Assembly: GCA_035567895.1 (NCBI GenBank)
Contig: DATMPC010000006.1
Span: 1-64,000 of the forward strand
Source of the DNA: Terriglobales bacterium
GTDB lineage: Bacteria > Acidobacteriota > Terriglobia > Terriglobales > Acidobacteriaceae
DNA: 64,000 bases
Direction of reading: 5' to 3'
Position 1 is the first letter of the stretch. Every line of letters begins with the position of its first letter. The notes beneath the pieces are model-generated. The model was not told where the DNA came from, made no database searches, and saw nothing but the letters and a program-made list of their open reading frames with translations. Shown here in pieces: positions 51,657 to 63,748 of this stretch. Position numbers and translations under genes: made by a program.

Positions 51657-53567
51657 TTACGGGCGCTGGGCAACGCGCAGTTCTTCGGGCTTGAGTTCCA
51701 AACCGAAACCACGTTCAGCGATGCCCGGCAGACTAACCGGAAGCTTACCCTTGAGTTGCATCTCGCCGAAAAGCAGCTTCACTGCGCTGCGTTCCGCAGT
51801 CGGCGCATTCGAGTATGTGCAAATATACGTCTGCACGCTGGGAAAGTTGGACGCTAGATATGGATTCCCCATGGCAATTACAGCTGTCTTTTGCCCCGCA
51901 ACGTCCAACAACTGCTGCATCAGATTCCCTGTGGCGTCGTTTAATCCGACGGTGTTAGTTAGTTGTCCGTTGACAATCGTTTGCTTAGCTGCGGTGGGTA
52001 CCACATAAGCCGCAACTACCACCTTCTCAGCTTGCTTGACGGCATCAAGGATTTCCGGCGTCATTCCGCGCGCGATGGACCCATCTACAACATAGACTTT
52101 GGTCCCACGGGCTCGGCGCCGCAGTTCAATTTCAAATACCCGGCCGTACTCACTGCGCACGTCGTCGGTGATCACTACGCCAACCAATGCCATTCCGGCG
52201 CTTGGAGAACGATACGCGCCTCCCGTCCCGCTGGTTCCGGGAATCTGTTGCGTCGAAAGCGGCAGAGGGAGCACTTGTCGATTGTCTCGGACCAGAGTTG
52301 CAGCCGAGTCGGCAACCTGCTGTGCGAAATCGATGCTCTGCGGGAGGCTCACGACGCGCGCGACATTTTCCAGATCTACTCGCCTGGCCTTATGCAATCC
52401 AAGCGATGCCTTCGCACGCAGAATTTTGAGCACCGAGGCATCAATCTGCTGCTGCGAAATCTCTTTGCTCCTCACTGCTTCAACCAGACCTTTGAAAGCC
52501 CCTTCGAGATCAGAGGGCAGTAGAACCATATCGTTTCCAGCCTTCACGGCATCCACTGCGGCGCGTCCGGCGGGATTGGGTCCATTCTCGGGATAGAGAC
52601 GCGTCAATCCATGCATCTCAAGGGCATCGGTCACGATGAGACCCCGAAAATGCATCTTGTCTCTTAGCAAGTCCGTCACGATCTTGTGTGACGTAGTCGC
52701 AACCTTGTCCGCATCGGGCTCCAAAGCAGGAATCGTAACGTGCGCAACCATGATGGAATCCACTCCGGCCTCCACAGCTTTCTGGAAGGGCGGGAGCTCG
52801 ACTGATTCAAGCCGCTGGGTGTCTCCGGAGACCGTAGCAACGCCAAGATGGGAATCGGTGGCAGTGTCTCCGTGTCCAGGAAAGTGCTTGGCCGTGCTCA
52901 GCATTCCATTCTCACGCGACCCTTTTATGTAGGCTGCGACCATGGCCGCAACGGCCTGAGGGTCCTCGCCGAATGAACGCGTGTTGATGATGGGATTCTT
53001 AGGGTTGATGTTTACGTCAGCAACAGGAAAGAAATTCCAGTGCACTCCGATGGCCCGTGATTCCTGGGCGGTGATCGCGGCGAATCTTTGCTCGAGCTCC
53101 GGATTCTGTGTGGCCCCGAACGCCATCGCATGCGGAAAGGCCGGAGTCTCGTTCAGACGCATGGAGAGTCCCCGCTCAAAGTCGGCCGCGACCAGCAGTG
53201 GCAACTTCGATTCTTTCTGAAAAAGATTCGTGATCGCGGCAGCCTCATACGGAAGATCTTTCAGCAGGAGTCCGTCGTAAACGCGGACCGTCAGAATGAT
53301 CGAGCCGAGGTGGTACTTCTTAATAGCGTCGCTGACTTGCCGGTATGCGTCGCTCTCTTCGTTGAGAAAATCCGCGTACGCGCGAATCTGGATCATCTGC
53401 CCAATCTTCTCTTCGACCGACATCTTCTTCAGCGTTTTTTCCGCCCATTTGTTTCCGTCGAGGGTCAGTTGAACGGGTCCTGCCTTGGAGAATTTTTCTT
53501 CTTTTGCGAAAGCAGGAAGCACAAACAAGAGGGCGATGATGATGGCACGCAGCCTGGGATTCAGCAT
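51657..53567 (-). CDS. Glycoside hydrolase family 3, NagZ-like beta-N-acetylhexosaminidase
   Basis: 636 residues with signal peptide (AIIIALLFVLPAFAKEE). The GH3 N-terminal barrel carries the NagZ signature AKHFPGHGDTATDSHLGV (catalytic His/Asp pair) and the nucleophile region GLIVTDALEMHGLT (Asp). The second domain (about 400-625) is present, making it longer than NagZ of E. coli. Likely acts on muropeptide or chitin-derived N-acetylglucosaminides in the periplasm. Followed by a lipoprotein gene. Confidence 0.9.
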   Translation of the reverse strand: MLNPRLRAIIIALLFVLPAFAKEEKFSKAGPVQLTLDGNKWAEKTLKKMSVEEKIGQMIQIRAYADFLNEESDAYRQVSDAIKKYHLGSIILTVRVYDGLLLKDLPYEAAAITNLFQKESKLPLLVAADFERGLSMRLNETPAFPHAMAFGATQNPELEQRFAAITAQESRAIGVHWNFFPVADVNINPKNPIINTRSFGEDPQAVAAMVAAYIKGSRENGMLSTAKHFPGHGDTATDSHLGVATVSGDTQRLESVELPPFQKAVEAGVDSIMVAHVTIPALEPDADKVATTSHKIVTDLLRDKMHFRGLIVTDALEMHGLTRLYPENGPNPAGRAAVDAVKAGNDMVLLPSDLEGAFKGLVEAVRSKEISQQQIDASVLKILRAKASLGLHKARRVDLENVARVVSLPQSIDFAQQVADSAATLVRDNRQVLPLPLSTQQIPGTSGTGGAYRSPSAGMALVGVVITDDVRSEYGRVFEIELRRRARGTKVYVVDGSIARGMTPEILDAVKQAEKVVVAAYVVPTAAKQTIVNGQLTNTVGLNDATGNLMQQLLDVAGQKTAVIAMGNPYLASNFPSVQTYICTYSNAPTAERSAVKLLFGEMQLKGKLPVSLPGIAERGFGLELKPEELRVAQRP

Positions 53568-53644
53568 GCAGCGAAGATATCAGAAGAATAGGCAGGGACG
53601 GCGTGGAACGAAGGCCCCTAGACTCCGCGATCTCAAGGCTACCA

Positions 53645-54700
53645 TTAGAAAATCTTAAGCTTCTCGAGAATGTCGGTTCGTGCTTGCGAGCTCATCGGGG
53701 ATTCGGATGTGACTTGCTGCGACTGGCGACTTGTTTGCTCTACCTCGCGCGCGATCATTTTAAGAACTTCTTGCTGGACCTCTGGATCGTCGCCGAACGC
53801 AGGAAACCAACTCACGTCCGGCTCGCGGCGAAACCACGTGAGCTGGCGCTTTGCGTAATTGCGGTGTGCTTGCTGAGCCGCCAGGAGAGCAACATCTGCG
53901 GTAAGCTCGCCCCGCAAGTGCTGCGTTGCCTGACGATATCCCAACGACGCCAGAGGACGAGCGACGGGACGCGGGTCGGAGTCGTGTGTGGCATCCGGCG
54001 ACTGATAGGCGGTGAGCAATCGCCGCGTCTCCTCAATCAGTCCCGCTTCGAACATTCCAGCACAACGAGTATTGATGCGCTCGTATAGCACGTTCCGTTC
54101 TGGTTCCAGACCAATGCGCAGAATGCGAAATCCCGTTAGTGGATCGCGTCCCTTGTCCCACATCACCGTAAGTCGTTCACCCGCCAGCAAGCAAACCTCA
54201 ATAGCTCGAATCAGTTTAGGGGTGTCATTAGGATGAATCCTGGCTGCGGCTTCGGGATCCAGTCGCGACAAAATGCGATGCAGATGTTCGATCGTCCGCT
54301 GGTCGGCCCGGCGCCGCAGGCGAATGCGCAGCTGTTCTGAGCGGGCCGGGCCTTCGAACAGCCCTTCAAGCAAGGCCCGCAAGTAGAGTCCCGTACCCCC
54401 AACCACGATCGGTAAGCACTCCCGACTGTGGATATCCGCGATCGTCTTCCGAGCCAAACGCGCATAATCGCCGGCAGTAAACTCTTCGATGGGCGATGCT
54501 ACATCGATCAAGTGGTGGCGAACCCGTTGACGCTCCGCCTTGCTTGGCTTCGCTGTTCCAATGTCGAATTCGCGGTATACCGCTACCGAGTCGCAGCTTA
54601 CGATCTCGCCGCCGAATTGCTCGGCAATTCTCAGCGACAGCGCGGTCTTACCGCTTGCAGTCGGCCCAAGAATCACGACGAGGAGAGGTTCGAGGCTCAT
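53645..54700 (-). CDS. miaA: tRNA dimethylallyltransferase
   Basis: 351 residues; isopentenylates A37 of tRNAs reading UNN codons. Walker A ILGPTASGKTALS, substrate loop CDSVAVYREFDIGTAKPS (usual DSMQVYR), and GGTGLYLRALLEGLF and YRQATQHLRGELT are all present. About 30 extra residues at the C-terminus (QTSRQSQQVTSESPMSSQAR onward) have no counterpart in the usual length. Start ATG at 54,700. Confidence 0.96.
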   Translation of the reverse strand: MSLEPLLVVILGPTASGKTALSLRIAEQFGGEIVSCDSVAVYREFDIGTAKPSKAERQRVRHHLIDVASPIEEFTAGDYARLARKTIADIHSRECLPIVVGGTGLYLRALLEGLFEGPARSEQLRIRLRRRADQRTIEHLHRILSRLDPEAAARIHPNDTPKLIRAIEVCLLAGERLTVMWDKGRDPLTGFRILRIGLEPERNVLYERINTRCAGMFEAGLIEETRRLLTAYQSPDATHDSDPRPVARPLASLGYRQATQHLRGELTADVALLAAQQAHRNYAKRQLTWFRREPDVSWFPAFGDDPEVQQEVLKMIAREVEQTSRQSQQVTSESPMSSQARTDILEKLKIF

Positions 54701-54778
54701 ATCGAATGGTAAAGGCTGAGATTATCTCAGAAGCGATTTTGGAAGGAGCACGGCTTCAAAATCGTTGCGCCCCAGCGA

Positions 54779-55459
54779 TCACGGTCCGCTTCGCTGCAAA
54801 TTGCCGCTTTGCAGGTTGAAAGCGTACACAGTCGGCTTGTCGACGCAAAACGTCTGGTTGTACCGCGTAGTCGTTGGTGTCTTTCCGACACGAACCAGAA
54901 CGCTGTCATCGCTTCCCCACCCCACTACGGAAGAGTCGTACTCGCAGTCCTTGCCCAGCACTCGCTCAAACGCGTCGGGCAGTGGCAACTCGCGCACTTT
55001 GCCGGTTGTGGAATCAAGCGCCAGAGCTGACTTCACAACATCGACGTCACGGTCGTAGCCCCACACTGCAACTTCGATCAGGAGTTGGTTTCCCGTGTGC
55101 GACCAGCCAAGGACACGTATGCCGACACCTTGATCTTCGAGCCCGGCCTTTTCATAAACAACTTTGTAGTCGCTTCCGTCTTTGGAGTAGAAGAGCTGCA
55201 CCTTGTTCTTGCAAAACTGCGCATCACCCATGTCTTTCGTAGCTTCAGCGATCGCCTCGGCATAGGCAAAGCCTCCACTCGACTTTGCGGTGGGTGTCTT
55301 CGCCCGGCGCGATTGGAAGTTGCTGCGGTCCTTGCCTTCCCAGCAACTCAAGGATGCTGTGTTGTTCCCCGTTTGACACATCAGCGGCAGTGCGGAAGCA
55401 AAGAGGAAGGCGCAGTGCAGCAGTATTTTCGACGTGGAAGTGCCGACCAGATTATTCAT
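54779..55459 (-). CDS. Unknown secreted protein between lepA and miaA
   Basis: About 226 residues from ATG 55,459 (frame opens at 55,489). Signal peptide (ILLHCAFLFASALPLMCQ), four Cys in the mature part, and a pattern resembling beta-propeller fragments (YSKDGSDYKVVYEKAGLEDQ, VLGWSHTGNQLLIEVAVWGY, VGWGSDDSVLVRVG). No family recognised. Same strand as miaA and lepA; a hairpin repeat separates it from lepA. Confidence 0.65.
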   Translation of the reverse strand: MNNLVGTSTSKILLHCAFLFASALPLMCQTGNNTASLSCWEGKDRSNFQSRRAKTPTAKSSGGFAYAEAIAEATKDMGDAQFCKNKVQLFYSKDGSDYKVVYEKAGLEDQGVGIRVLGWSHTGNQLLIEVAVWGYDRDVDVVKSALALDSTTGKVRELPLPDAFERVLGKDCEYDSSVVGWGSDDSVLVRVGKTPTTTRYNQTFCVDKPTVYAFNLQSGNLQRSGP

Positions 55460-55479
55460 GAACCAAAGTCTATTCAGGA

Positions 55480-55550
55480 CTTGTGGCACCGCCGCCCTCG
55501 GCTGTGGCTCTGCTCAAAGCCAACACAGGCGAGGGCGCCTGTGCCACAAG
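55480..55550. repeat. Inverted repeat downstream of lepA
   Basis: CTTGTGGCACCGCCGCCCTC with GGCTGTG (left) and CACAGGCGAGGGCGCCTGTG with CCACAAG (right) are inverse at about 23 of 27 positions and could form a hairpin just past the lepA stop. Confidence 0.75.
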
Positions 55551-55563
55551 ATCCGTACTTCCC

Positions 55564-57363
<1,800 letters not shown>

Positions 57364-57372
57364 TTGCCTTCT

Positions 57373-57532
57373 TTGTCATTCCGAGCGGAGCGTACAATCC
57401 GCCGCCGCGGACATACGCGGAGAGAGGAATCTCTATTGACTCCATGATACTTGACGGATGCCTCGTGAGTGGTTTGGAGCACTACTGTGTAGGAATTCTT
57501 TACTGCGGCGGATACCGGGTCGGAATGACGGA
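57373..57532. repeat. Inverted TGTCATTCCGA repeat upstream of lepA
   Basis: TTGTCATTCCGAGCGGAGCG near 57,374 and TCGGAATGACGG near 57,520 are inverse, with CCGCCGC / GCGGCGG inside. Same family as 45,721-45,822. Confidence 0.7.
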
Positions 57533-57540
57533 GCGATGCA

Positions 57541-57565
57541 AAAGGCCGGCATGCTGCCGGCCTTT
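57541..57565. terminator. Bidirectional terminator hairpin after the HU gene
   Basis: Perfect 11-bp stem AAAGGCCGGCA / TGCCGGCCTTT with a TGC loop, T-rich on the plus side (GTTTTTTC) and TTTT on the minus side. It follows the HU gene (minus strand) by 20 bp. Confidence 0.88.
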
Positions 57566-57585
57566 GTTTTTTCACAGACTCGAAA

Positions 57586-57882
57586 CTAGCCCTTCTTGGG
57601 AGCGATGGAGTCCTTTGCAGCCTTGGCGACGCGGAACTTCACGACGGTCTTGGCTTTGATCTTAATCGGTTCGCCGGTTTGGGGGTTGCGGCCCATACGC
57701 GCCTTGCGCTCGGCCTTCACCAAACGACCAAGTCCGGGAATCACGAACACGCCGTTCTTCTTGGTTTCCTTGATGGCGGTATCAGCGAGATGCTGAAGGA
57801 ATGCCGCTGCCTGTTTGTTGTTGATTTCAAGTTTCTCGGCCATGTTGCGGACGAGGGCTGTCTTGGTCATGCCTGATGCCAT
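57586..57882 (-). CDS. HU-family DNA-binding protein
   Basis: 98 residues. HU/IHF signature GRNPQTGEPIKIKAKTVVKF with the DNA-intercalating Pro in RNPQTG and an N-terminal dimerisation helix pair (MTKTALVRNMAEKLEINNKQ). It bends DNA as a nucleoid-associated dimer. Lacks the extension of HTa types. The hairpin terminator directly follows. Start may be ATG at 57,882 or the ATG four codons later. Confidence 0.95.
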   Translation of the reverse strand: MASGMTKTALVRNMAEKLEINNKQAAAFLQHLADTAIKETKKNGVFVIPGLGRLVKAERKARMGRNPQTGEPIKIKAKTVVKFRVAKAAKDSIAPKKG

Positions 57883-58169
57883 GAATCCTCCTTAGCGGGA
57901 TTTGAGTCGAAAATTGGATTGCGAATCGAGCGTTATCTTATCGCACCGTGGCTGAGAAGAAAAGCGTTTTCGCCTGTATCCATGCGGGTTTTTGCATGAT
58001 CCGTTCGATACCATGCGACTAATTGCTTCTCCGTGTCAAGAGGAAAAAGCGCATTTTTCGCGGATTTTCTGTGATTATTCAGGAAAGAATCGAGAATTTG
58101 CTCCGAATTCAGGCTGGTTGCGCGCGCCGAGGAGGGAGCTTTGAAGTTTTGCCGATCTGGCACATTTTT

Positions 58170-58201
58170 CTGAGCAGGTCAGTTTCGCTTGACCTGCTCA
58201 G
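58170..58201 (+). promoter_or_regulatory. Perfect 12-bp hairpin in the permease leader
   Basis: CTGAGCAGGTCA (58,170-58,181) pairs perfectly with TGACCTGCTCAG (58,190-58,201), loop GTTTCGCT. It lies 55 nt before the start of the permease, without a following T run, so a regulatory or protein-binding role is more likely than termination. The rest of the 374-bp gene-free stretch 57,883-58,256 shows nothing I can name. Confidence 0.6.
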
Positions 58202-58256
58202 CAACTTCCGTTGAAATCGGTGTGCGCATCTCTATCCCGCAACCGGGAGCCTAGCC

Positions 58257-59801
58257 CTGCCCAGCCAACTTTTCGCCAAGAAGTCCATCGACAAATTAAT
58301 CGCCAACTCCGAAGAACCGGAGCATCGCCTTAAGAAGACGCTTGGTCCCTGGTCGCTAACTGCGCTTGGAATTGGCGCTGTCATCGGTTCTGGCATTTTC
58401 ACTGTGATCGGGACCGCTATCGCAGGACAAAAATTCGACACGTCCTCCATCCTGAATGCTCCGCTGCTCGATTTCCTGATCCGTCACTCGGCGACTTTTG
58501 GGCGCCCAGGAGCCGGCCCTGCACTAGCGCTCTCACTTGTCCTCGTTGCGATTGTGTGCGCATTTACAGCCCTGTGCTACGCCGAGCTGGCGTCCATGAT
58601 TCCCATTGCGGGAAGCGCTTACACGTACACCTACGCAACTATCGGAGAGCTAGTCGCGTGGATCATCGGCTGGGACCTAATTCTCGAGTACGCGGTCAGC
58701 AACATCGCAGTTTGCATTGGATTCTCAGCGCACTTTGTGGATTTGTTCGATTGGTTTGGGATTCACCCCACCGCAAAATGGATTACTCCCGCGTACCTTC
58801 CCGGAGGTCTGAGTGACTTGGCGGGCAACAAGATCTACGAGCCTGGGTGGCATCTGGGTTTCAATGTTCCGGCGTTCCTGATCGTGATGTTGATCACGAT
58901 TGTGTTGGTGCGCGGTATTCGCGAGTCCGCCGAAACCAACAATGTAATGGTTATCTTGAAGATTTCGGCAATTCTAGCCTTTGTTATTGCGGGCGCGCAT
59001 TTCATCAATCCTTCGCACTACCATCCGTTCTTCCCTAATGGATGGTCCGGAGTGCTGACCGGCGGCTCCATCATCTTTTTTACGTACATAGGATTCGATT
59101 CTGTATCGACGGCTGCGGAGGAAGCACGCAACCCCCAGCGCGATATACCGTTCGGAATTATCGCTACGCTCGTAGTCTGCACGCTGCTCTACGTTGGAGT
59201 GGCCGTCACTCTCACTGGCCTGGTGCCGTGGCAGTCTGTGATGGATGATGCCGCACCGGTCGTGAATGCGCTGAAGAAGCTTTCTTTGATGCCTGGTGGC
59301 AGCGTCCTTCGCTGGATTCGCCTGGTCGTCTTGTTCGGTGCCATGATGGGAATGATCTCTTCGATCCTGGTATTTCAGCTTGGACAGGCGCGGGTGTGGT
59401 TTTCCATGTCGCGGGATGGTCTCCTGCCAAAGCTCTTCAGCAACGTGCATCCCCGCTTTCGTACTCCGGCATTTTCGACTTGGGTGGCAGGATTCGTTGT
59501 GGGTCTTCCCGCTGGGCTGCTGGACATCGGTACGGCTTCGGACCTGTCCAACATCGGCACGCTCTTCGCATTCGCCCTGGTATCAATCGGGGTATTGATT
59601 CTGCGTTACCGCGAGCCGGAACGGCGTCGCGGGTTTCGCGCTCCGGGCGGGCCGCTGGCTCCCCTGATGAGTGTTGTTTTCTGTCTGTTACTCATGGCGG
59701 GACTGCCAATCCTGACCTGGTTGCGTTTCTTCTGCTGGCTAATCATTGGACTTGCCATCTACTTCTTCTACAGCCGCCACCGAAGCGAGTTCGCCAGTTA
59801 G
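58257..59801 (+). CDS. Amino-acid permease (APC family), probable CTG start
   Basis: The frame has 12-14 membrane helices and the APC signature GPWSLTALGIGAVIGSGIFTV in helix 1, with ASMIPIAGSAYTYTYATIGE. An ATG/GTG/TTG start is absent from the frame before GTG 58,404, which falls after helix 1. The conserved N-terminus (SQLFAKKSIDKLIANSEE) lies upstream in frame back to a stop at 58,212. CTG at 58,257 has GGGAG at ideal spacing (7 nt) and would give 514 residues beginning (M)PSQLFAKK. Cationic or other amino-acid uptake is likely. Confidence 0.82.
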   Translation: MPSQLFAKKSIDKLIANSEEPEHRLKKTLGPWSLTALGIGAVIGSGIFTVIGTAIAGQKFDTSSILNAPLLDFLIRHSATFGRPGAGPALALSLVLVAIVCAFTALCYAELASMIPIAGSAYTYTYATIGELVAWIIGWDLILEYAVSNIAVCIGFSAHFVDLFDWFGIHPTAKWITPAYLPGGLSDLAGNKIYEPGWHLGFNVPAFLIVMLITIVLVRGIRESAETNNVMVILKISAILAFVIAGAHFINPSHYHPFFPNGWSGVLTGGSIIFFTYIGFDSVSTAAEEARNPQRDIPFGIIATLVVCTLLYVGVAVTLTGLVPWQSVMDDAAPVVNALKKLSLMPGGSVLRWIRLVVLFGAMMGMISSILVFQLGQARVWFSMSRDGLLPKLFSNVHPRFRTPAFSTWVAGFVVGLPAGLLDIGTASDLSNIGTLFAFALVSIGVLILRYREPERRRGFRAPGGPLAPLMSVVFCLLLMAGLPILTWLRFFCWLIIGLAIYFFYSRHRSEFAS

Positions 59802-59875
59802 CGCGCTGCTGGGCTTTGACGCATCGCAGCATGCTGCAACCTTGTCCAAATTAGCTTCGCAGAGAAACGTTTATT

Positions 59876-59956
59876 GAAGGGGTACGGCTTCAGCGCAGCG
59901 CAGCCGTGCCGTTAGCGCAGCCTGAACAACTGGCTTCAGCCCCCGAGGGAGTCTTT
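59876..59956. repeat. GGCTTCAGC repeats upstream of hslU
   Basis: Copies of GGCTTCAGC and GCGCAGC occur in the 240-bp spacer between the permease and hslU. They look like one more noncoding intergenic repeat. No gene is seen here. Confidence 0.5.
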
Positions 59957-60042
59957 TCATTTAGTAAAGAGTCCGTCAGCTGCTAAAAGCAGCCTTTGCC
60001 CCCTGTTTGCTTTACACTTGAGATATAGGAGAAGCACAAGAA

Positions 60043-61464
<1,422 letters not shown>

Positions 61465-61536
61465 AGCTTATCCTCAAAAAAAAACACTAAGCCGCCCGAT
61501 TGGGCAGCAAGCTCTTCGAGCCATTTCAAGGCCAAG

Positions 61537-61561
61537 AAATTATAATTTTCATAATATGAAA
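61537..61561. promoter_or_regulatory. Overlapping AT-rich palindromes
   Basis: AAATTATAATTT (61,537-61,548, perfect) overlaps TTTCAT-AAT-ATGAAA (61,547-61,561). The first includes a TATAAT. They lie 154 bp before the phosphatase gene in a 250-bp spacer after hslU and are a candidate promoter/operator. Confidence 0.45.
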
Positions 61562-61714
61562 TCAATTCGGGCCCGGAAGAATTCTTGCGAGTCATCGGAG
61601 TGAGGATGGAAAAGATAGCCTGGGACGGATTCCCTCCGCTCGACGGAAAGAGCTCGTTACTTCCGTCAGCCGCAATCGCTCGAGCTTCGAGCTACGTGTT
61701 GTAAGCTTGAATCC

Positions 61715-62176
61715 ATGGACATGACCTGGATAACCGACCGCATTGCGGTTGGGGGAGGTATCTGGAACGAACTTAAGATGATCGAAGTGGCGGAGGCTGG
61801 CGTCACGCACGTCATCAACATGCAGATTGAGTTCGACGATCGCCATCTTGGCGTACCCCACGGAATCAATGTCCTATGGAATCCGACCGACGACGACTTT
61901 CAGTTCAAGCCGCCGGAGCTGCTACAGCGGGGAGTGGACTTCGCCCTGGACGCTCTGGAGCATCCCAATACCAAAGTGTTCATTCACTGTGCTGCGGGAG
62001 TTCACCGCGCTCCCATGATGACTCTGGCCGTCCTGCGCGCCGTGGGATGGGAGCTGAAGGAAGCCATGAAACTCATCCAAAAGCGCCGGCCGGTAGTGGA
62101 TTTTGCTGACGTATACGTGCGAAGTGTGGAGGAGTTCATCAAAGGCTATACGGCGGAGCTTGCGGGCACCGAATAG
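61715..62176 (+). CDS. Dual-specificity protein phosphatase family protein
   Basis: 153 residues; the active-site loop is VFIHCAAGVHRAPMM, the HCx5R phosphatase motif (Cys nucleophile, Arg), with the general-acid Asp probably in NPTDDDF. N-terminal VGGGIWNELKMIEVAEAGVTHVIN matches DSP folds. It acts on phospho-Ser/Thr/Tyr or small phosphoesters. The next gene, a HipA-like kinase, begins 30 bp later, so a kinase/phosphatase pair in one operon is likely. Confidence 0.88.
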   Translation: MDMTWITDRIAVGGGIWNELKMIEVAEAGVTHVINMQIEFDDRHLGVPHGINVLWNPTDDDFQFKPPELLQRGVDFALDALEHPNTKVFIHCAAGVHRAPMMTLAVLRAVGWELKEAMKLIQKRRPVVDFADVYVRSVEEFIKGYTAELAGTE

Positions 62177-62206
62177 ACTCAGAATTCGCGGTATCATCCC
62201 TCACCG

Positions 62207-63025
62207 GTGATCCAGGTCAAACAACATCTGCGCCCGATGCGCGGGGGCGCCCAAAGCCACTTGATGTTTGCCGAGGATGGCCATTACTACGTCGTAAAGT
62301 TCCAAAACAATCCCCAGCACATTCGCGTCCTGGCCAATGAACTACTGGCCACACGAATTGCTGAGCGAGTTGGCTTACCGGTTCCCATTATGGAAGTTCT
62401 TGAGATTAGCTCGTGGCTGATCGAGAACACTCCTGACTTGCGAATTCGCGTGGGCTCCTCTAGCGTTCCCTGCCAACATGGCCTCGCCTTGGGCGCCCGC
62501 TTTGTTCTGGGGCCGCTGGAAGGGCAGGTCTACGACTACCTGCCCGCTTCGGCACTCGATCGCGTGCGCAATCTCGACGCTTTCGCTGGCATGCTGGCTC
62601 TCGATAAGTGGACCTGTAACGCAAACGGCCGTCAGGCGGTTTTCTGGAAGAAGACTCGCGATAAGAAGTACACGGCGACCTTCGTCGACCAGGGCTACTG
62701 CTTCAATGCCGGCGAGTGGAACTATCCTGATTCGCCACTGCGCGGCGTGTATCCGCGCAACGAGGTCTATGCCGGGGTGCGAGGATGGGATTCCTTCGAG
62801 CCCTGGCTTTCGCGCATCGAGAACATTGAGCCGAGCATTCTGTGGGAGATCGCGGAGACGGTTCCGCCGGAGTGGTACGGATCAACAGTCGACGAGCTCG
62901 AGCGTCTTGTTGAACAACTAATTGCAAGGCGAAGCCGCGTCCGCGAACTGATCGACGGCTTCCGCAACTCAAGTCGCGGAGCATTTCAGAACTGGGAAAA
63001 GCAGAGTTCTCAGGTTGCTTCGTAA
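62207..63025 (+). CDS. HipA-like kinase domain protein
   Basis: 272 residues starting at GTG 62,207. Kinase-like features are the Gly-rich loop MRGGAQSHLMF, the ATP-binding Lys in YVVKFQN, a catalytic-loop-like LDKWTCNANGRQAVFWK and the metal-binding FVDQGYCF. This matches the shorter 'HipA-like kinase' family rather than the full toxin. No hipB-type antitoxin gene is adjacent. A phosphatase gene directly precedes it. Confidence 0.82.
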   Translation: MIQVKQHLRPMRGGAQSHLMFAEDGHYYVVKFQNNPQHIRVLANELLATRIAERVGLPVPIMEVLEISSWLIENTPDLRIRVGSSSVPCQHGLALGARFVLGPLEGQVYDYLPASALDRVRNLDAFAGMLALDKWTCNANGRQAVFWKKTRDKKYTATFVDQGYCFNAGEWNYPDSPLRGVYPRNEVYAGVRGWDSFEPWLSRIENIEPSILWEIAETVPPEWYGSTVDELERLVEQLIARRSRVRELIDGFRNSSRGAFQNWEKQSSQVAS

Positions 63026-63045
63026 GTCACGGCGCTGCATATCCC

Positions 63046-63073
63046 AAAAACGCCCAGCCGATGTGGGCCGGGC
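63046..63073. terminator. Bidirectional terminator between the kinase and glycine-zipper genes
   Basis: GCCCAGCC (63,052-63,059) pairs with GGCCGGGC (63,066-63,073), with one G-T pair on the minus-strand transcript, and is followed by TTTTT on the minus side and ATTTTC on the plus side. It serves the convergent genes. Confidence 0.78.
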
Positions 63074-63094
63074 ATTTTCATGAATTCAGTTCAA

Positions 63095-63652
63095 CTAGCG
63101 ATTCTGCTTGGAAGCTCCCCGAATCGTGAACGTCATTGCCGTCTCAGCCGGTACTACAACCTCCTCCTTACCCGTAGCGACTGCGACGCCGGTACCAGCA
63201 GCGCCGCCTGCGGCGGTTCCAATCAGGGCTCCTTTTCCTCCGCCGGCGAGGCCTCCGATCAACGCACCGGCAGCAGCTCCGCCGCCGATCTTAGTGACGT
63301 TGCTCTTGGTGTGGCTCTTGCCCTTGAAAGTGTGTGTGCCTGTGGCAACGGCTTGGCCGTTAACTTCGGCGAGCCGTATCGACAGCAGGCCAGGAGCATG
63401 GAGCCGTCCGCTGTGCTTAACGCCAGTTACCCGGCACTTAGCTGGATCGCCAACCTTGGCTAACTTATGGCCGTGCAGAACGACGTCGCGAGCCACCGAA
63501 CATGGGATCGTTTTGCCGGCTCTCGCTGTCTTCGAGGACAGAGTAGCTCCGGTGCGTACCGTCACGTTGGTTCCCGCAGGCAATGTGGCCGCGCTCAACG
63601 ACATCGCGAGCGCAAATACGGTTGCAAGACTGAAAGCAATTTTGCCTTTCAT
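63095..63652 (-). CDS. Exported glycine-zipper protein
   Basis: 185 residues. Signal peptide (KIAFSLATVFALAMSLSAA), then a beta-domain (VRTGATLSSKTARAGKTIPC) and a glycine-zipper segment (about 128-160: GGGAAAGALIGGLAGGGKGA, then LIGTAAGGAAGTGV), as in Rick_17kDa-type or outer-membrane lipoproteins. The role is unknown. Start ATG 63,652 with GGAGAGAG upstream. Confidence 0.82.
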   Translation of the reverse strand: MKGKIAFSLATVFALAMSLSAATLPAGTNVTVRTGATLSSKTARAGKTIPCSVARDVVLHGHKLAKVGDPAKCRVTGVKHSGRLHAPGLLSIRLAEVNGQAVATGTHTFKGKSHTKSNVTKIGGGAAAGALIGGLAGGGKGALIGTAAGGAAGTGVAVATGKEEVVVPAETAMTFTIRGASKQNR

Positions 63653-63748
63653 CTCTCTCCTCCTGAAATCGTCATCGACGCGAGTGGCAGGTCACCCTAA
63701 TTGTGAGCCGAATACTGCTGCTATGGTTGCAGGTAATCTAAGACGTAA

